From the NCBI GenBank assembly GCA_021775255.1, contig JAJFIA010000018.1, positions 30,875 to 94,874 on the forward strand: a stretch of 64,000 bases of DNA. The letters run 5' to 3'. A program made the translations under genes and the position numbers. Positions within the stretch are counted from its first letter, which is position 1. Each line of letters starts with the position of its first letter. Positions 18,007 to 27,003 of this stretch are shown one piece after another. Source of the DNA: Roseovarius sp. (GTDB lineage: Bacteria; Pseudomonadota; Alphaproteobacteria; Rhodobacterales; Rhodobacteraceae). The notes beneath the pieces are model-generated. The model was given only the letters and a program-made list of their open reading frames with translations. It was not told where the DNA came from and did not search any database.

Positions 18007-19080
18007 ATGCCTGACATCTGTGCGCCACTGATCTTTGACGGCCATAATGACGTTCTGCTCAAGCTCTATAATGCGGGTGGGCCAGAGGCGATTACCGAAT
18101 TCGCCAGCGGCCAGCACGGCCAGATTGATCTGCCCCGCGCGCGCAAGGGCGGCTTTGGTGGCGGGTTCTTTGCGATTTATGTGCCCTCCCCGTCGGAAGG
18201 CGATGACCACAACACCGAGATGCAAAAGCCGCGCTATGATCTGCCTTTTCCCCCCGCCATTCCGGTTGAAAAAGCCTTGCCCGTGGTCCTGCAGCAGGCT
18301 GCCATTTTGCTAAGGATGCAGGCGGCGGGCCACGTCCGCATCTGCCTGAGCACCGATGATATCCGCGCCGCGTTTCATGAGGGGCGCATCGCCGCGATCA
18401 TGCATATCGAAGGGGCCGAGGGCATCGACGCCGATCTCAATAATCTTGATGTGCTTTATGCCGCCGGCCTGCGCTCGCTTGGCCCGGTGTGGTCACGGCC
18501 CACGATCTTTGGCGAGGGCGTGCCGTTTCGCTATCCATCGGATGGCAATATCGGCGGCGGCCTCACGGATGCGGGTAAAAACCTGATCCGGCGCTGCAAT
18601 GATCTGGGCATCATGGTGGATCTGTCGCATCTCAACGAGGCAGGCTTCTGGGACGTGGCAAAGATCAGCACAGCGCCCCTGGTCGCCACCCATTCCAACG
18701 CCTATGCGCTGTGTTCTCACGCCCGCAACCTCACCGATCCGCAGCTTGAGGCCATCGCCGCAAGTGATGGTATGGTCGGGCTGAATTTCGCCACGGCTTT
18801 CCTGCGCAAGGATGGCCAGATGCGCCCCGATGTGCCGTTTGAAACCATGCTCGCCCATCTTGATCACCTGATGGACAAGCTTGGCGAAGACCGCGTCGGG
18901 CTTGGCTCGGATTTCGACGGCGCGATGGTGCCCGAGGCAATCGGCGATGTCGCCGGATTGGGAAAACTGAGAAATTCGATGATAAGCCATGGCTATTCTG
19001 AAAGTTTGATGCATAAACTATGCAATGAAAACTGGCTGCGCGTATTGGCCAGAACATGGGGCGAACAGGCAAAGACCTGA
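18007..19080 (+). CDS. Membrane dipeptidase (peptidase M19)
   Basis: A 357-residue zinc dipeptidase of the renal dipeptidase family, which hydrolyses dipeptides including those with a D-residue. The metal ligand motif DGHNDVL is at about 10-16; the bridging glutamate is in MHIEGAEGI near 132, further histidines are in VDLSHLNEAG near 203 and ATHSNAYAL near 225, and GLGSDFDG lies near 297. No signal peptide, so probably cytosolic. Directly upstream of the ABC transporter substrate-binding gene (35 bases apart), consistent with uptake followed by hydrolysis. Confidence 0.94.
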   Translation: MPDICAPLIFDGHNDVLLKLYNAGGPEAITEFASGQHGQIDLPRARKGGFGGGFFAIYVPSPSEGDDHNTEMQKPRYDLPFPPAIPVEKALPVVLQQAAILLRMQAAGHVRICLSTDDIRAAFHEGRIAAIMHIEGAEGIDADLNNLDVLYAAGLRSLGPVWSRPTIFGEGVPFRYPSDGNIGGGLTDAGKNLIRRCNDLGIMVDLSHLNEAGFWDVAKISTAPLVATHSNAYALCSHARNLTDPQLEAIAASDGMVGLNFATAFLRKDGQMRPDVPFETMLAHLDHLMDKLGEDRVGLGSDFDGAMVPEAIGDVAGLGKLRNSMISHGYSESLMHKLCNENWLRVLARTWGEQAKT

Positions 19081-19115
19081 AAAGCGACAAAAAAACCAGA
19101 GGAGAGGAAGACAAA

Positions 19116-20717
19116 ATGAAACCGTTTAAGAATCTTATGGCCAGCGCGGTGCTGGGCATGGCACTGGCCGCCCCCGGCGCGCAGGTGCTGGCGGAAACAC
19201 CGGCCAATATGCTGGTGATCGCCAACCGGATTGATGACATTACCACGCTTGACCCGGCGCAATCCTTTGAATTTGCCGGCTCTGATGCCAGCCGCAATCT
19301 CTATAGCAACCTTGTAAATTTTGACCCCAACGATCTGGGCGCAGGATATAAGCCTGATCTGGCGACAAGCTGGGATGTCTCGGAAGATGGCCAGACCATC
19401 ACCTTCCACATGCGCCCCGGCGTCAAATTCCAGTCGGGCAATCCGGTTACGGCGAAAGACGCCGAATTCAGCCTGCGCCGCGCGGTGATCCTCAATAAAA
19501 CCCCGGCGTTCATCCTGACGCAATTCGGCTTTACCCCGGAAAACGTGGGCGAAACCATTGTGGCCACCGATGACAACACGCTGGTGATCAAAACCGATAA
19601 ACGCTATGCCACGTCTTTCGTACTCAACTGCATGACCGCCACGATCGGCGGCATCGTCGACATGAAAACCGTGATGCAGCATGAGGCCGATGGCGACATG
19701 GGCAATGAATGGCTGCGCACCAATACCGCCGGTTCCGGGCCTTATTCGCTGGCAGACTGGAAGCCAAATGAGAGCATTACACTGGTATCCAACCCGAATT
19801 ATTACGCGGGCGAGCCGGCGATGAAACGGGTTGTCGTGCGCCATATTCAGGAAAGCGCCACCCAGCGCCTTCTGCTTGAAAAAGGCGATGTTGATATTGC
19901 CCGCAATCTGACACCTGACGATGTTGCCGGTTTTGACGGTGTCGATGACATCAAGATCGCAAGTGAATTACGCGGCCGTCTGATGTATGTCTCGTTGAAC
20001 CAGAAACACCCGGCGCTTTCCAACCCGAAAGTGGTTGAGGCATTCAAATATCTGATTGATTACGAGGGCATGGCAAACAGCTTCCTCAAAGGTCAGTACA
20101 AGGTGCATCAGGCCTTCCTGCCGCGTACCTATCTGGGCGAAATTTCCGATACACCGTATTCGTTCAATATCGAAAAGGCCCGTGCACTGCTGGCCGAGGC
20201 CGGATATGCCGACGGGTTTGATGTCAAAATCTTTGTCCGTGATGCACAGGAACGCATTGATATTTCCACCTCCCTGCAAAACACCCTTGCACAGGTTGGC
20301 ATCAAGGCCGAACTGATCGTCGGCACCGGCAAACAGACCCTTGGCGTGTACCGCGCGCGTGAGCATGACATCTATGTTGGCGCATGGGGCCCGGATTATC
20401 CTGATCCCAACACCAACGCAGGCACATTCGCCTATAACCCCGATAACTCGGACGAGGCTCAGGCCACCGGTTTGCTGGCATGGCGCAATGCATGGGGCAT
20501 CCCCGAGATGTCAAACGAAACCCTTGCTGCCGTGGTTGAGCCTGACCGCGCCAAACGCGCCAAAATGTATGAGGCGCTGCAACGCGAGCACCAAAAGGTA
20601 TCGCCCTTTGCCATCATGTTCCAGAAGGTTGAACAAAACGGCCTGCGTTCGAATGTTCAGGGCTTCTCGATGGGTGGCGCGATTACCGCTGCATCATACT
20701 GGTCAGTTACCAAATAA
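19116..20717 (+). CDS. Peptide-type ABC transporter substrate-binding protein
   Basis: Periplasmic binding protein of the DppA/OppA family (SBP family 5), 533 residues. A signal peptide (NLMASAVLGMALAAPGAQVLA) covers about the first 25 residues. Family marks are DDITTLDPAQSFE near 37-50, LATSWDVSEDGQTITFHMRPGVKFQSG split across about 85-110, and the terminal FSMGG. GGAGAGGAAG sits just before ATG 19116; the upstream in-frame extension overlaps the dipeptidase gene and lacks signal features. First of five tightly packed transporter genes. Confidence 0.93.
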   Translation: MKPFKNLMASAVLGMALAAPGAQVLAETPANMLVIANRIDDITTLDPAQSFEFAGSDASRNLYSNLVNFDPNDLGAGYKPDLATSWDVSEDGQTITFHMRPGVKFQSGNPVTAKDAEFSLRRAVILNKTPAFILTQFGFTPENVGETIVATDDNTLVIKTDKRYATSFVLNCMTATIGGIVDMKTVMQHEADGDMGNEWLRTNTAGSGPYSLADWKPNESITLVSNPNYYAGEPAMKRVVVRHIQESATQRLLLEKGDVDIARNLTPDDVAGFDGVDDIKIASELRGRLMYVSLNQKHPALSNPKVVEAFKYLIDYEGMANSFLKGQYKVHQAFLPRTYLGEISDTPYSFNIEKARALLAEAGYADGFDVKIFVRDAQERIDISTSLQNTLAQVGIKAELIVGTGKQTLGVYRAREHDIYVGAWGPDYPDPNTNAGTFAYNPDNSDEAQATGLLAWRNAWGIPEMSNETLAAVVEPDRAKRAKMYEALQREHQKVSPFAIMFQKVEQNGLRSNVQGFSMGGAITAASYWSVTK

Positions 20718-21775
20718 TGTCCACGGTTTCGGACACAATAAAGGGGCGGCGCAGGTCGCCCCTTCCACGCATTGCCCTGACAACCGGCAAGACCCTGCTA
20801 TCCATCGCGATTACCATGCTGGGGCTACTGTTTGTCACGTTTTTCATTGGCCGGGTGATGCCGCTTGATCCGGTTCTGGCCGTGGTCGGCGAACGCGCCA
20901 CCAAAGAGGTTTACGACGCTGCCTATATCAAGCTTGGCCTTGATAAACCGCTGATCGTGCAGTTTTACAATTATGTGATTTCCGTCATTCAGGGCGATTT
21001 CGGCCAATCCCTGCGCACCGGTTTCCCGGTCGCGGAAGAGATCAAACGCCGGTTTCCCGCCACCCTTGAGCTGGCCACGCTTGGCACATTGATCGGCGTC
21101 TTCATCGGCGTGCCCCTTGGGGTGCTTGCGGCGGTGAAGCGCGGCACATGGATAGATCAGGCGGCGCGCGTTCTGGCCCTTATCGGCTATTCGATGCCGG
21201 TTTTCTGGCTCGGGATGATCGCGCTGGTGATCTTTTATTCCAAACTCGGCTGGGTCGCGGGATCAGGGCGGCTTGATATTTTCTATGTCGACATCGTGCC
21301 GCGGGTCACCGGCATGATCCTGATCGATTCCATCCTCGACGCCAACTGGGATATTTTCCGCAACGCCATTTCGCATATCATCCTGCCCGCAAGCCTTCTG
21401 GGCTATTACTCGCTGGCCTATATAAGCCGCATGACGCGCTCGTTCATGCTTGAACAACTGAGTTCCGAATATATTACCACCGCCCGCGTCAAGGGCCTGC
21501 CGGAACGCACGGTGATCTGGCGGCACGCTTTTGGCAATATCAAGGTGCAACTGATCACCGTCATCGCGCTCAGTTACGCGGGGCTTCTCGAAGGCTCGGT
21601 CCTGACCGAGATCATCTTCTCCTGGCCCGGCATCGGATCGTATATCACCACCTCGCTTTTATCGGCGGACATGAACGCGGTGATGGGCGGCACCATCGTG
21701 GTTGGCCTGGTATTCGTGCTGCTGAATATCTTTTCCGATCTTTTGTATAAATTCTTCGATCCGAGGGCAAAATGA
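20717..21775 (+). CDS. Peptide-type ABC transporter permease (DppB family)
   Basis: Inner membrane permease, 352 residues, with six hydrophobic segments. The first, after a charged 27-residue start, is LLSIAITMLGLLFVTFFIGR; the conserved DPVLAVVGERAT and LGLDKPLIVQFY periplasmic stretch follows; the EAA loop for ATPase contact is YITTARVKGLPERTVIWRHA near 252-271. The C-terminus FSDLLYKFFDPRAK is the family end. Start ATG shares one base with the preceding TAA. Confidence 0.93.
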   Translation: MSTVSDTIKGRRRSPLPRIALTTGKTLLSIAITMLGLLFVTFFIGRVMPLDPVLAVVGERATKEVYDAAYIKLGLDKPLIVQFYNYVISVIQGDFGQSLRTGFPVAEEIKRRFPATLELATLGTLIGVFIGVPLGVLAAVKRGTWIDQAARVLALIGYSMPVFWLGMIALVIFYSKLGWVAGSGRLDIFYVDIVPRVTGMILIDSILDANWDIFRNAISHIILPASLLGYYSLAYISRMTRSFMLEQLSSEYITTARVKGLPERTVIWRHAFGNIKVQLITVIALSYAGLLEGSVLTEIIFSWPGIGSYITTSLLSADMNAVMGGTIVVGLVFVLLNIFSDLLYKFFDPRAK

Positions 21776-22701
21776 GTATCATAAGCGCGCCAAATCAAGG
21801 CCTGCGCGCCTGGTTGATGACAGATACGCCCACCTCGCGGCGGCATGCGCAACTGGCGGCCCTTTATAGTGCCTGGCTCAGCCTGCGCAGCAATACCATG
21901 GCAATGCTCGGCCTTTGCATCCTGATCCTGCTGCTTCTGGTCGCGGTATTCGCGCCGCTGCTGGCCCCGATGGATCCGCTGGCGCAGGATCTGGCCGGCC
22001 GCCTTGCCGCCCCCGGTGAGGGCGGTCATTGGCTGGGCACCGATACCCTTGGCCGCGACATCCTCAGCCGGGTGATCTATGGCTCGCGCATCACGCTTTA
22101 TATCGTCACCCTGGTGGCGCTGATCGCGCCGGTTGCCGGGCTTTTGGTGGGCACGATCGCGGGCTATACCGGCGGCATTGTGGATGCGGTGCTGATGCGG
22201 ATCACCGATATTTTCCTCGCTTTCCCCCGGTTGGTTCTGGCGCTGGCCTTTGTTGCGGCGCTGGGCGCAGGCATTGAAAACGCGGTGCTGGCGATTTCAT
22301 TGACCGCCTGGCCGCCCTATGCCCGCATTTCCCGCGCCGAAACCCTGACCATCCGCAATTCCGATTTCATCGCGGCGGTGAAACTGCAGGGCGCGGGGCC
22401 GTTGCGCATCATCACCAAACATATCTGGCCCCTGTGCATTTCCTCGCTGATCGTTCGGGTCACGCTGGATATGGCCGGGGTGATCCTTGCCGCTGCCGGC
22501 CTTGGCTTTCTTGGCCTCGGCGCGCAGCCGCCCAGCCCCGAATGGGGCGCGATGATCTCGGAGGGGCGCAAGGTGATCCTTGATCACTGGTGGGTCGCCA
22601 CCGTGCCGGGCCTTGCCATTTTCACAGTCTCCCTGGCCTTCAACCTTCTGGGTGACGGCTTGCGCGATGTGCTGGACCCCAAGGAGGGCAAATCAGGATG
22701 A
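21772..22701 (+). CDS. Peptide-type ABC transporter permease (DppC family)
   Basis: Second permease, 309 residues. It shows the N-terminal LRSNTMAMLGLCILILLLLV membrane segment, the APLLAPMDPLAQDL periplasmic motif, HWLGTDTLGRDILSRVIYGSR near 85-105 (a strong family mark), and the EAA loop FIAAVKLQGAGPLRIITKHI near 198-217. The end GDGLRDVLDPK is typical. Overlaps both neighbours by four bases. Confidence 0.94.
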   Translation: MSIISAPNQGLRAWLMTDTPTSRRHAQLAALYSAWLSLRSNTMAMLGLCILILLLLVAVFAPLLAPMDPLAQDLAGRLAAPGEGGHWLGTDTLGRDILSRVIYGSRITLYIVTLVALIAPVAGLLVGTIAGYTGGIVDAVLMRITDIFLAFPRLVLALAFVAALGAGIENAVLAISLTAWPPYARISRAETLTIRNSDFIAAVKLQGAGPLRIITKHIWPLCISSLIVRVTLDMAGVILAAAGLGFLGLGAQPPSPEWGAMISEGRKVILDHWWVATVPGLAIFTVSLAFNLLGDGLRDVLDPKEGKSG

Positions 22702-23555
22702 GCAACCTGTTGGACGTTGAAAACCTGACCGTCACCTTCCCCACCCGCTCGGGCGATTTTGATGCGGTGCGCGGGCTGTCATTCACTTTGGGCAAAGAGC
22801 GCCTTGGCATCGTTGGCGAAAGTGGCTCGGGCAAATCCATGACCGGCCGCGCCATCCTGCGCCTCATCCGCCCGCCCGGGCGCATCACCGCCGACCGGAT
22901 GGATTTGCACGGTCAGGATCTTCTGTCGTTGAGCGAGAATGAGATGAATTCCGTGCGCGGCCAGAAAATTTCAATGATCATGCAGGATCCGAAATTCTCG
23001 CTCAACCCGGTGATGCGCATCTCGGAACAAATCATCGAGATTTACCGCTTTCATACAGGTGCCAGCAAAAAAGCCGCCTGGGACAAGGCGATTGAAATGC
23101 TCAATGCCGTTTCCATCCGTGATCCCGAGCGGGTGATGCGCGCCTACCCGCACGAGATGTCGGGCGGCATGGGGCAGCGGATCATGATCGCCATGATGCT
23201 GATCACCGAGCCGGAAATTCTGATTGCCGATGAACCCACCTCTGCGCTGGATGTGTCGGTGCAAACTTCCGTCCTCACCATCATCGACAGGCTGGTCAAA
23301 GAACGCGGCATGGGGCTGATTTTCATCTCCCATGACCTCAATCTCGTGGCCAGCTTCTGTGACAGGGTGCTGATCATGTATGCCGGGCGCATCGTTGAAA
23401 CCTGTGCGGCGGATAAACTGCACGAGGCCACCCACCCTTATACACGGGGCCTTCTCAATTCCCTGCCCCGGATTGACGCGCCGCAATCGCGGCTTGAGGC
23501 CCTGGTGCGTGATCCCGCATGGTCCACCGCGCCCAGCGTGAGCGCCCGCCAATGA
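22698..23555 (+). CDS. Peptide-type ABC transporter ATPase (DppD family, short form)
   Basis: ATPase subunit, 285 residues. Walker A GESGSGKS near 39-46, Q-loop QDPKFSLNP near 95-103, signature MSGGMGQR near 153-160, Walker B ILIADEPTSALDV near 176-188 and H-loop ISHDLN near 211. The usual DppD is around 325 residues with a cysteine-rich C-terminal oligopeptide extension; here the protein stops soon after HPYTRGLLNSLPRID and lacks that cysteine set. Ends overlapping the next ATPase gene. Confidence 0.93.
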   Translation: MSNLLDVENLTVTFPTRSGDFDAVRGLSFTLGKERLGIVGESGSGKSMTGRAILRLIRPPGRITADRMDLHGQDLLSLSENEMNSVRGQKISMIMQDPKFSLNPVMRISEQIIEIYRFHTGASKKAAWDKAIEMLNAVSIRDPERVMRAYPHEMSGGMGQRIMIAMMLITEPEILIADEPTSALDVSVQTSVLTIIDRLVKERGMGLIFISHDLNLVASFCDRVLIMYAGRIVETCAADKLHEATHPYTRGLLNSLPRIDAPQSRLEALVRDPAWSTAPSVSARQ

Positions 23556-24310
23556 GTGAGCTTGAATTTGATCACCTCAACGTCTGGTTCGGCGAAAATG
23601 AAGACCGCGTGGATGCGGTCAAAAACGCCGGATTCACCGTGCCTTCGGGTGCCAGTTTCGGCCTTGTCGGTGAAAGCGGCTCGGGCAAATCCACCATCCT
23701 GCGCGCGCTTGTCGGGCTGGTGCCCACATGGTCCGGCACGATGAAAGTTGCGGGTGTGCCCATGGGCAAAAAACGCCCGCGCGGGTTTTATAAAGATGTG
23801 CAGATGGTGTTTCAGGATCCCTATGCCTCGCTGCATCCGCGCCATTCGGTGGATCAGGTGCTCAGCGAAACCCTTAAATTGCACGGGTTTGACGATATCG
23901 AGGATCGTATCAAACAGCTTCTTGCCGATGTCGGCCTTGGCCCCGCCTTTCGATTTCGCTATCCGCATCAATTATCCGGTGGTCAGCGGCAGCGCGTTGC
24001 CATCGCCCGCGCTCTGGCCCCTGAGCCGTCTGTTCTGTTGCTGGACGAGCCGACATCGGCGCTGGATGTGTCGGTACAGGCCGAGGTGCTCAACCTGCTG
24101 GCCGATCTGCGTGAAAAACAACATCTGACCTATCTCATGGTCTCGCATAACCTTGCCGTTGTCGCCCATATGTGCGAGCGCGTCGCGGTGATGCAAAACG
24201 GCGAAATAGTCGAGGTGATGAGCGTTCACGAGATGCGCGCGATGAACCCGGCGCATCCCTATACAAAACACCTGCTTGAAAGCTCGATGGGATATAAGCC
24301 CAACGCCTAA
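23552..24310 (+). CDS. Peptide-type ABC transporter ATPase (DppF family, short form)
   Basis: Second ATPase subunit, 252 residues. Walker A GESGSGKST near 38-46, QDPYASLHPRH near 92-102, signature LSGGQRQR near 146-153, Walker B VLLLDEPTSALDV near 165-177 and the H-loop VSHNLA. Start at ATG 23552 overlaps the DppD-type stop; an upstream frame extension within that gene is not needed. Slightly shorter than typical DppF, ending at HPYTKHLLESSMG. Last gene of the transporter run, converging with msrA (four-base overlap). Confidence 0.93.
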   Translation: MSELEFDHLNVWFGENEDRVDAVKNAGFTVPSGASFGLVGESGSGKSTILRALVGLVPTWSGTMKVAGVPMGKKRPRGFYKDVQMVFQDPYASLHPRHSVDQVLSETLKLHGFDDIEDRIKQLLADVGLGPAFRFRYPHQLSGGQRQRVAIARALAPEPSVLLLDEPTSALDVSVQAEVLNLLADLREKQHLTYLMVSHNLAVVAHMCERVAVMQNGEIVEVMSVHEMRAMNPAHPYTKHLLESSMGYKPNA

Positions 24311-24966
24311 TACGTCAGCGCAAATGCCGCCTCATCGCCCCATAGCTGATGCACCCTCGCATCGCGGCCACAGGCCTTGCGATAACGTTTATAGGCGCTT
24401 GATTGCCGCTTTGGCCCAAACCGGGTCAGCACCAGCCCGGTGCCTTTGTAATAATCCTGATGGTAATCTTCAGCCTTGTAAAACGCCTGTTCGGGCAGGA
24501 TCGGTGTGACAATCTTCTGCCCAAGCGCGTCTTGCGCCTGCTGCAAGACCTTCTGGGCAATTTTCTTGTCCGTAGGGTTTGAATAAAATACCGCTGTGCG
24601 ATAGCTGTCGCCACGATCGCAAAACTGCCCGCCCGCATCCGTCGGATCGACCGACCGGAAAAACAGTGCCAATAGTTTTTCTACCGAAACTATTGCCGGG
24701 TCATAGGTAATCTGCACCGCCTCATAATGGCCGGTGCCGCCCCGGCCCACATCCTTGTAGGTGGGGTTTTCCAGATCCCCGCCGGTATAGCCGGATATGA
24801 CTTCCTCAACCCCCGGGACAGATTCGAAATCTGATTCGACACACCAAAAACAGCCCCCCGCCACGGTTAATGTTTCCGCGTCTGCCCGCCCGCACCGGAT
24901 GCCAATGCCCACGATAATTAATGCCGCCAACAGCATTGCCTTGAAATGTCTCATATCCAGGATCAT
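24307..24966 (-). CDS. msrA: Peptide methionine-S-sulfoxide reductase, exported
   Basis: Reduces methionine S-sulfoxide in oxidised proteins. The catalytic motif GCFWCVESDFE is present, followed by GYTGGDLENPTYKDVGRGGTGHYEAV, split here only by length. The product carries an N-terminal signal peptide (about 1-30, MLLAALIIVGIGIRCGRADA), so it should act in the periplasm, unlike the usual cytosolic MsrA. Start 24966 has AGGAG eight bases upstream. Upstream lies a pair of perfect palindromes. Resolving cysteine may be in RKACGRDARV near the C-terminus. Confidence 0.93.
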   Translation of the reverse strand: MILDMRHFKAMLLAALIIVGIGIRCGRADAETLTVAGGCFWCVESDFESVPGVEEVISGYTGGDLENPTYKDVGRGGTGHYEAVQITYDPAIVSVEKLLALFFRSVDPTDAGGQFCDRGDSYRTAVFYSNPTDKKIAQKVLQQAQDALGQKIVTPILPEQAFYKAEDYHQDYYKGTGLVLTRFGPKRQSSAYKRYRKACGRDARVHQLWGDEAAFALTY

Positions 24967-25096
24967 GATCTGCACTCCTCTCGGATATGCATTCTGCCGG
25001 ATGAACATCGCCTAGCCAAGAGGGTGAGGCGGGATGTCACGCAGCGGTGAAACATTTTGAAAACGCGCCAAATGTCGGTGATCAGGCCGGCAGCCT

Positions 25097-25142
25097 GGTA
25101 TTTTGTGTAAAATACCCAGATAGCTTGTACAAATTGTACAAG
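25097..25142. promoter_or_regulatory. Two adjacent perfect palindromes between argG and msrA
   Basis: GGTATTTT-GTGT-AAAATACC at 25097-25116, then CTTGTACAA-A-TTGTACAAG at 25124-25142. The first could form a hairpin in RNA. The second is a dyad with almost no loop and so more like a protein-binding operator. They lie about 130-160 bases upstream of msrA (minus) and just beyond the argG stop, so an msrA operator or an argG transcript end are both possible. Confidence 0.45.
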
Positions 25143-25146
25143 TTTT

Positions 25147-26373
25147 TCAGCGCTTTAATCGCCTGTCCCGCGCTGCCAGCAATTTGAGCCGCAAAGCCTG
25201 CAACTGAATGAATCCCGCCGCGTCTTTCTGGTCATACGCGCCCGCGTCATCCTCAAATGTCACATGCGCTTCGGAATAAAGTGAGTGTTCCGACCACCGT
25301 CCAACCGTGCGCGCAAGCCCCTTGTAAAGCTTTAACCGCACCGTGCCAGACACATGATCTTGTGATTTATCTATAGCCGCCTGCAACATCTCGCGTTCGG
25401 GGCTGTACCAGAAACCATTATAGATCAGCTCGGCATATTGCGGCATCAGTTGATCCTTGAGGTGCATGGCACCGCGATCCATTGTAATGCTTTCCATGCC
25501 GCGATGCGCTTCCAGCAAAATTGTCCCGCCGGGGGTTTCGTAAATCCCGCGCGATTTCATGCCCACAAAGCGCCCCTCCACCAGATCAAGCCGCCCGATC
25601 CCGTGCTTGCCGCCCAATTCATTCAGCTTTGTCAATACGTTTGCAGGGCTGAGCGCCTCACCATTGATGCTGACGGCGTCGCCTTTTTCAAACCCGATCT
25701 CAACATATTCCGGTTCATTCGGCGCATCCTCGGGGTTCACCGTGCGCTGATACACATAGTCCGGGGCCGCCTTTGCCGGGTCTTCCAGAACCTTGCCTTC
25801 AGAGGATGTATGCAGCAGGTTCGCATCCACCGAAAACGGCGCTTCCCCGCGTTTGTCCGTGGCAATAGGTATCTGGTTTTTCTCAGCAAAATCAATAAGT
25901 TTTGTACGGCTGGTCAGATCCCATTCGCGCCAGGGTGCAATCACTTTGATGTCGGGATTAAGCGCATAAGCCGCCAGTTCAAACCGCACCTGATCATTGC
26001 CTTTGCCCGTCGCCCCATGCGCCACCGCATCGGCCCCGGTCATTTCCGCGATCTCGACCAGACGTTTGGAAATCAAAGGCCGGGCGATTGACGTGCCCAG
26101 TAGATACAGCCCTTCATACACCGCATTTGCCCGGAACATCGGGAACACGAAATCGCGGACAAATTCTTCGCGCACATCTTCGATGAAGATATTTTCCGGT
26201 TTGATTCCAAGCAGTTCCGCCTTCTTGCGCGCGGGCTCCAACTCCTCGCCCTGGCCCAGATCAGCAGTGAAAGTGACCACCTCACAGCCATATTCGGTCT
26301 GCAGCCATTTCAGGATGATCGAGGTATCAAGCCCACCGGAATAGGCGAGTACAACTTTTTTCGGGGCGGACAT
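25147..26373 (-). CDS. argG: Argininosuccinate synthase
   Basis: Joins citrulline and aspartate using ATP in arginine synthesis. The 408-residue protein has the ATP-binding loop [13 protein letters not shown] near 10-22, [36 protein letters not shown] near 120-132 and [13 protein letters not shown]. Start 26373 ([14 protein letters not shown]) is preceded by AAGGAA at suitable spacing; two in-frame ATGs lie up to five codons upstream. Stand-alone gene. Confidence 0.97.
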   Translation of the reverse strand: MSAPKKVVLAYSGGLDTSIILKWLQTEYGCEVVTFTADLGQGEELEPARKKAELLGIKPENIFIEDVREEFVRDFVFPMFRANAVYEGLYLLGTSIARPLISKRLVEIAEMTGADAVAHGATGKGNDQVRFELAAYALNPDIKVIAPWREWDLTSRTKLIDFAEKNQIPIATDKRGEAPFSVDANLLHTSSEGKVLEDPAKAAPDYVYQRTVNPEDAPNEPEYVEIGFEKGDAVSINGEALSPANVLTKLNELGGKHGIGRLDLVEGRFVGMKSRGIYETPGGTILLEAHRGMESITMDRGAMHLKDQLMPQYAELIYNGFWYSPEREMLQAAIDKSQDHVSGTVRLKLYKGLARTVGRWSEHSLYSEAHVTFEDDAGAYDQKDAAGFIQLQALRLKLLAARDRRLKR

Positions 26374-26518
26374 ATTCATTTCCTTCATGACGAATATTTC
26401 CCGGCGCTTAACGGGTTTTCAGGGCCGATGCAACGCCCTTGAAGCCGCCACAAATTGTTCGGATCTCCTATGGGAAGGGTTATTCAGAATAGGATGAAAT
26501 GCGTGCCCAATTCTGGAG

Positions 26519-26851
26519 TCAAGCGGCTGCATGTGCTGTTAGCGCAGATATAAATTCAGCCTTGGATGATTGATAACATTGAATGATTTCCTGCAGGTCA
26601 ACCTGATCCTGCTGGCCATTTCCCGCAGCCGTTTCACCGGCCTGACAGCGGCTTGAAAATTCGGCAAATCCCAGATTCAAAGCACTGCCCTTGAGAAAAT
26701 GCAGTTGCGTTTCCAAATCCCCATCGGCCCCGGGTTTGCCCAGATCCGCAATCGCCTCATCAACCTCTTCGAGGAAAATCTCAACCACTTCGCCAAAATC
26801 TTCCGCGCCGATCTCATCACGCAATTCTGCTACTTTATCCCAGTTGATCAT
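26519..26851 (-). CDS. Histidine phosphotransfer (HPt) protein
   Basis: A 110-residue four-helix HPt protein that relays phosphate between a hybrid kinase and a response regulator. The phospho-accepting histidine is in LHFLKGSALNLGF near residues 50-62, the classic HPt motif, and acidic helices flank it. Divergent from a receiver-phosphatase gene 152 bases away, its likely partner. No histidine kinase is in the window, so the kinase must lie elsewhere. Confidence 0.88.
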   Translation of the reverse strand: MINWDKVAELRDEIGAEDFGEVVEIFLEEVDEAIADLGKPGADGDLETQLHFLKGSALNLGFAEFSSRCQAGETAAGNGQQDQVDLQEIIQCYQSSKAEFISALTAHAAA

Positions 26852-27003
26852 GCGCCTTGCTCCTGCATCTTTGGCATAGATTACACATTATGATTAACCA
26901 ACTGCCTGGGATCCCAGAAAATTCTACGGACAATTTTAGGGTTCATTCCATGTTAATCAGGGGTGGTCTAACTCATTTCAGTTGAACAGATTGGAATCCC
27001 ATC

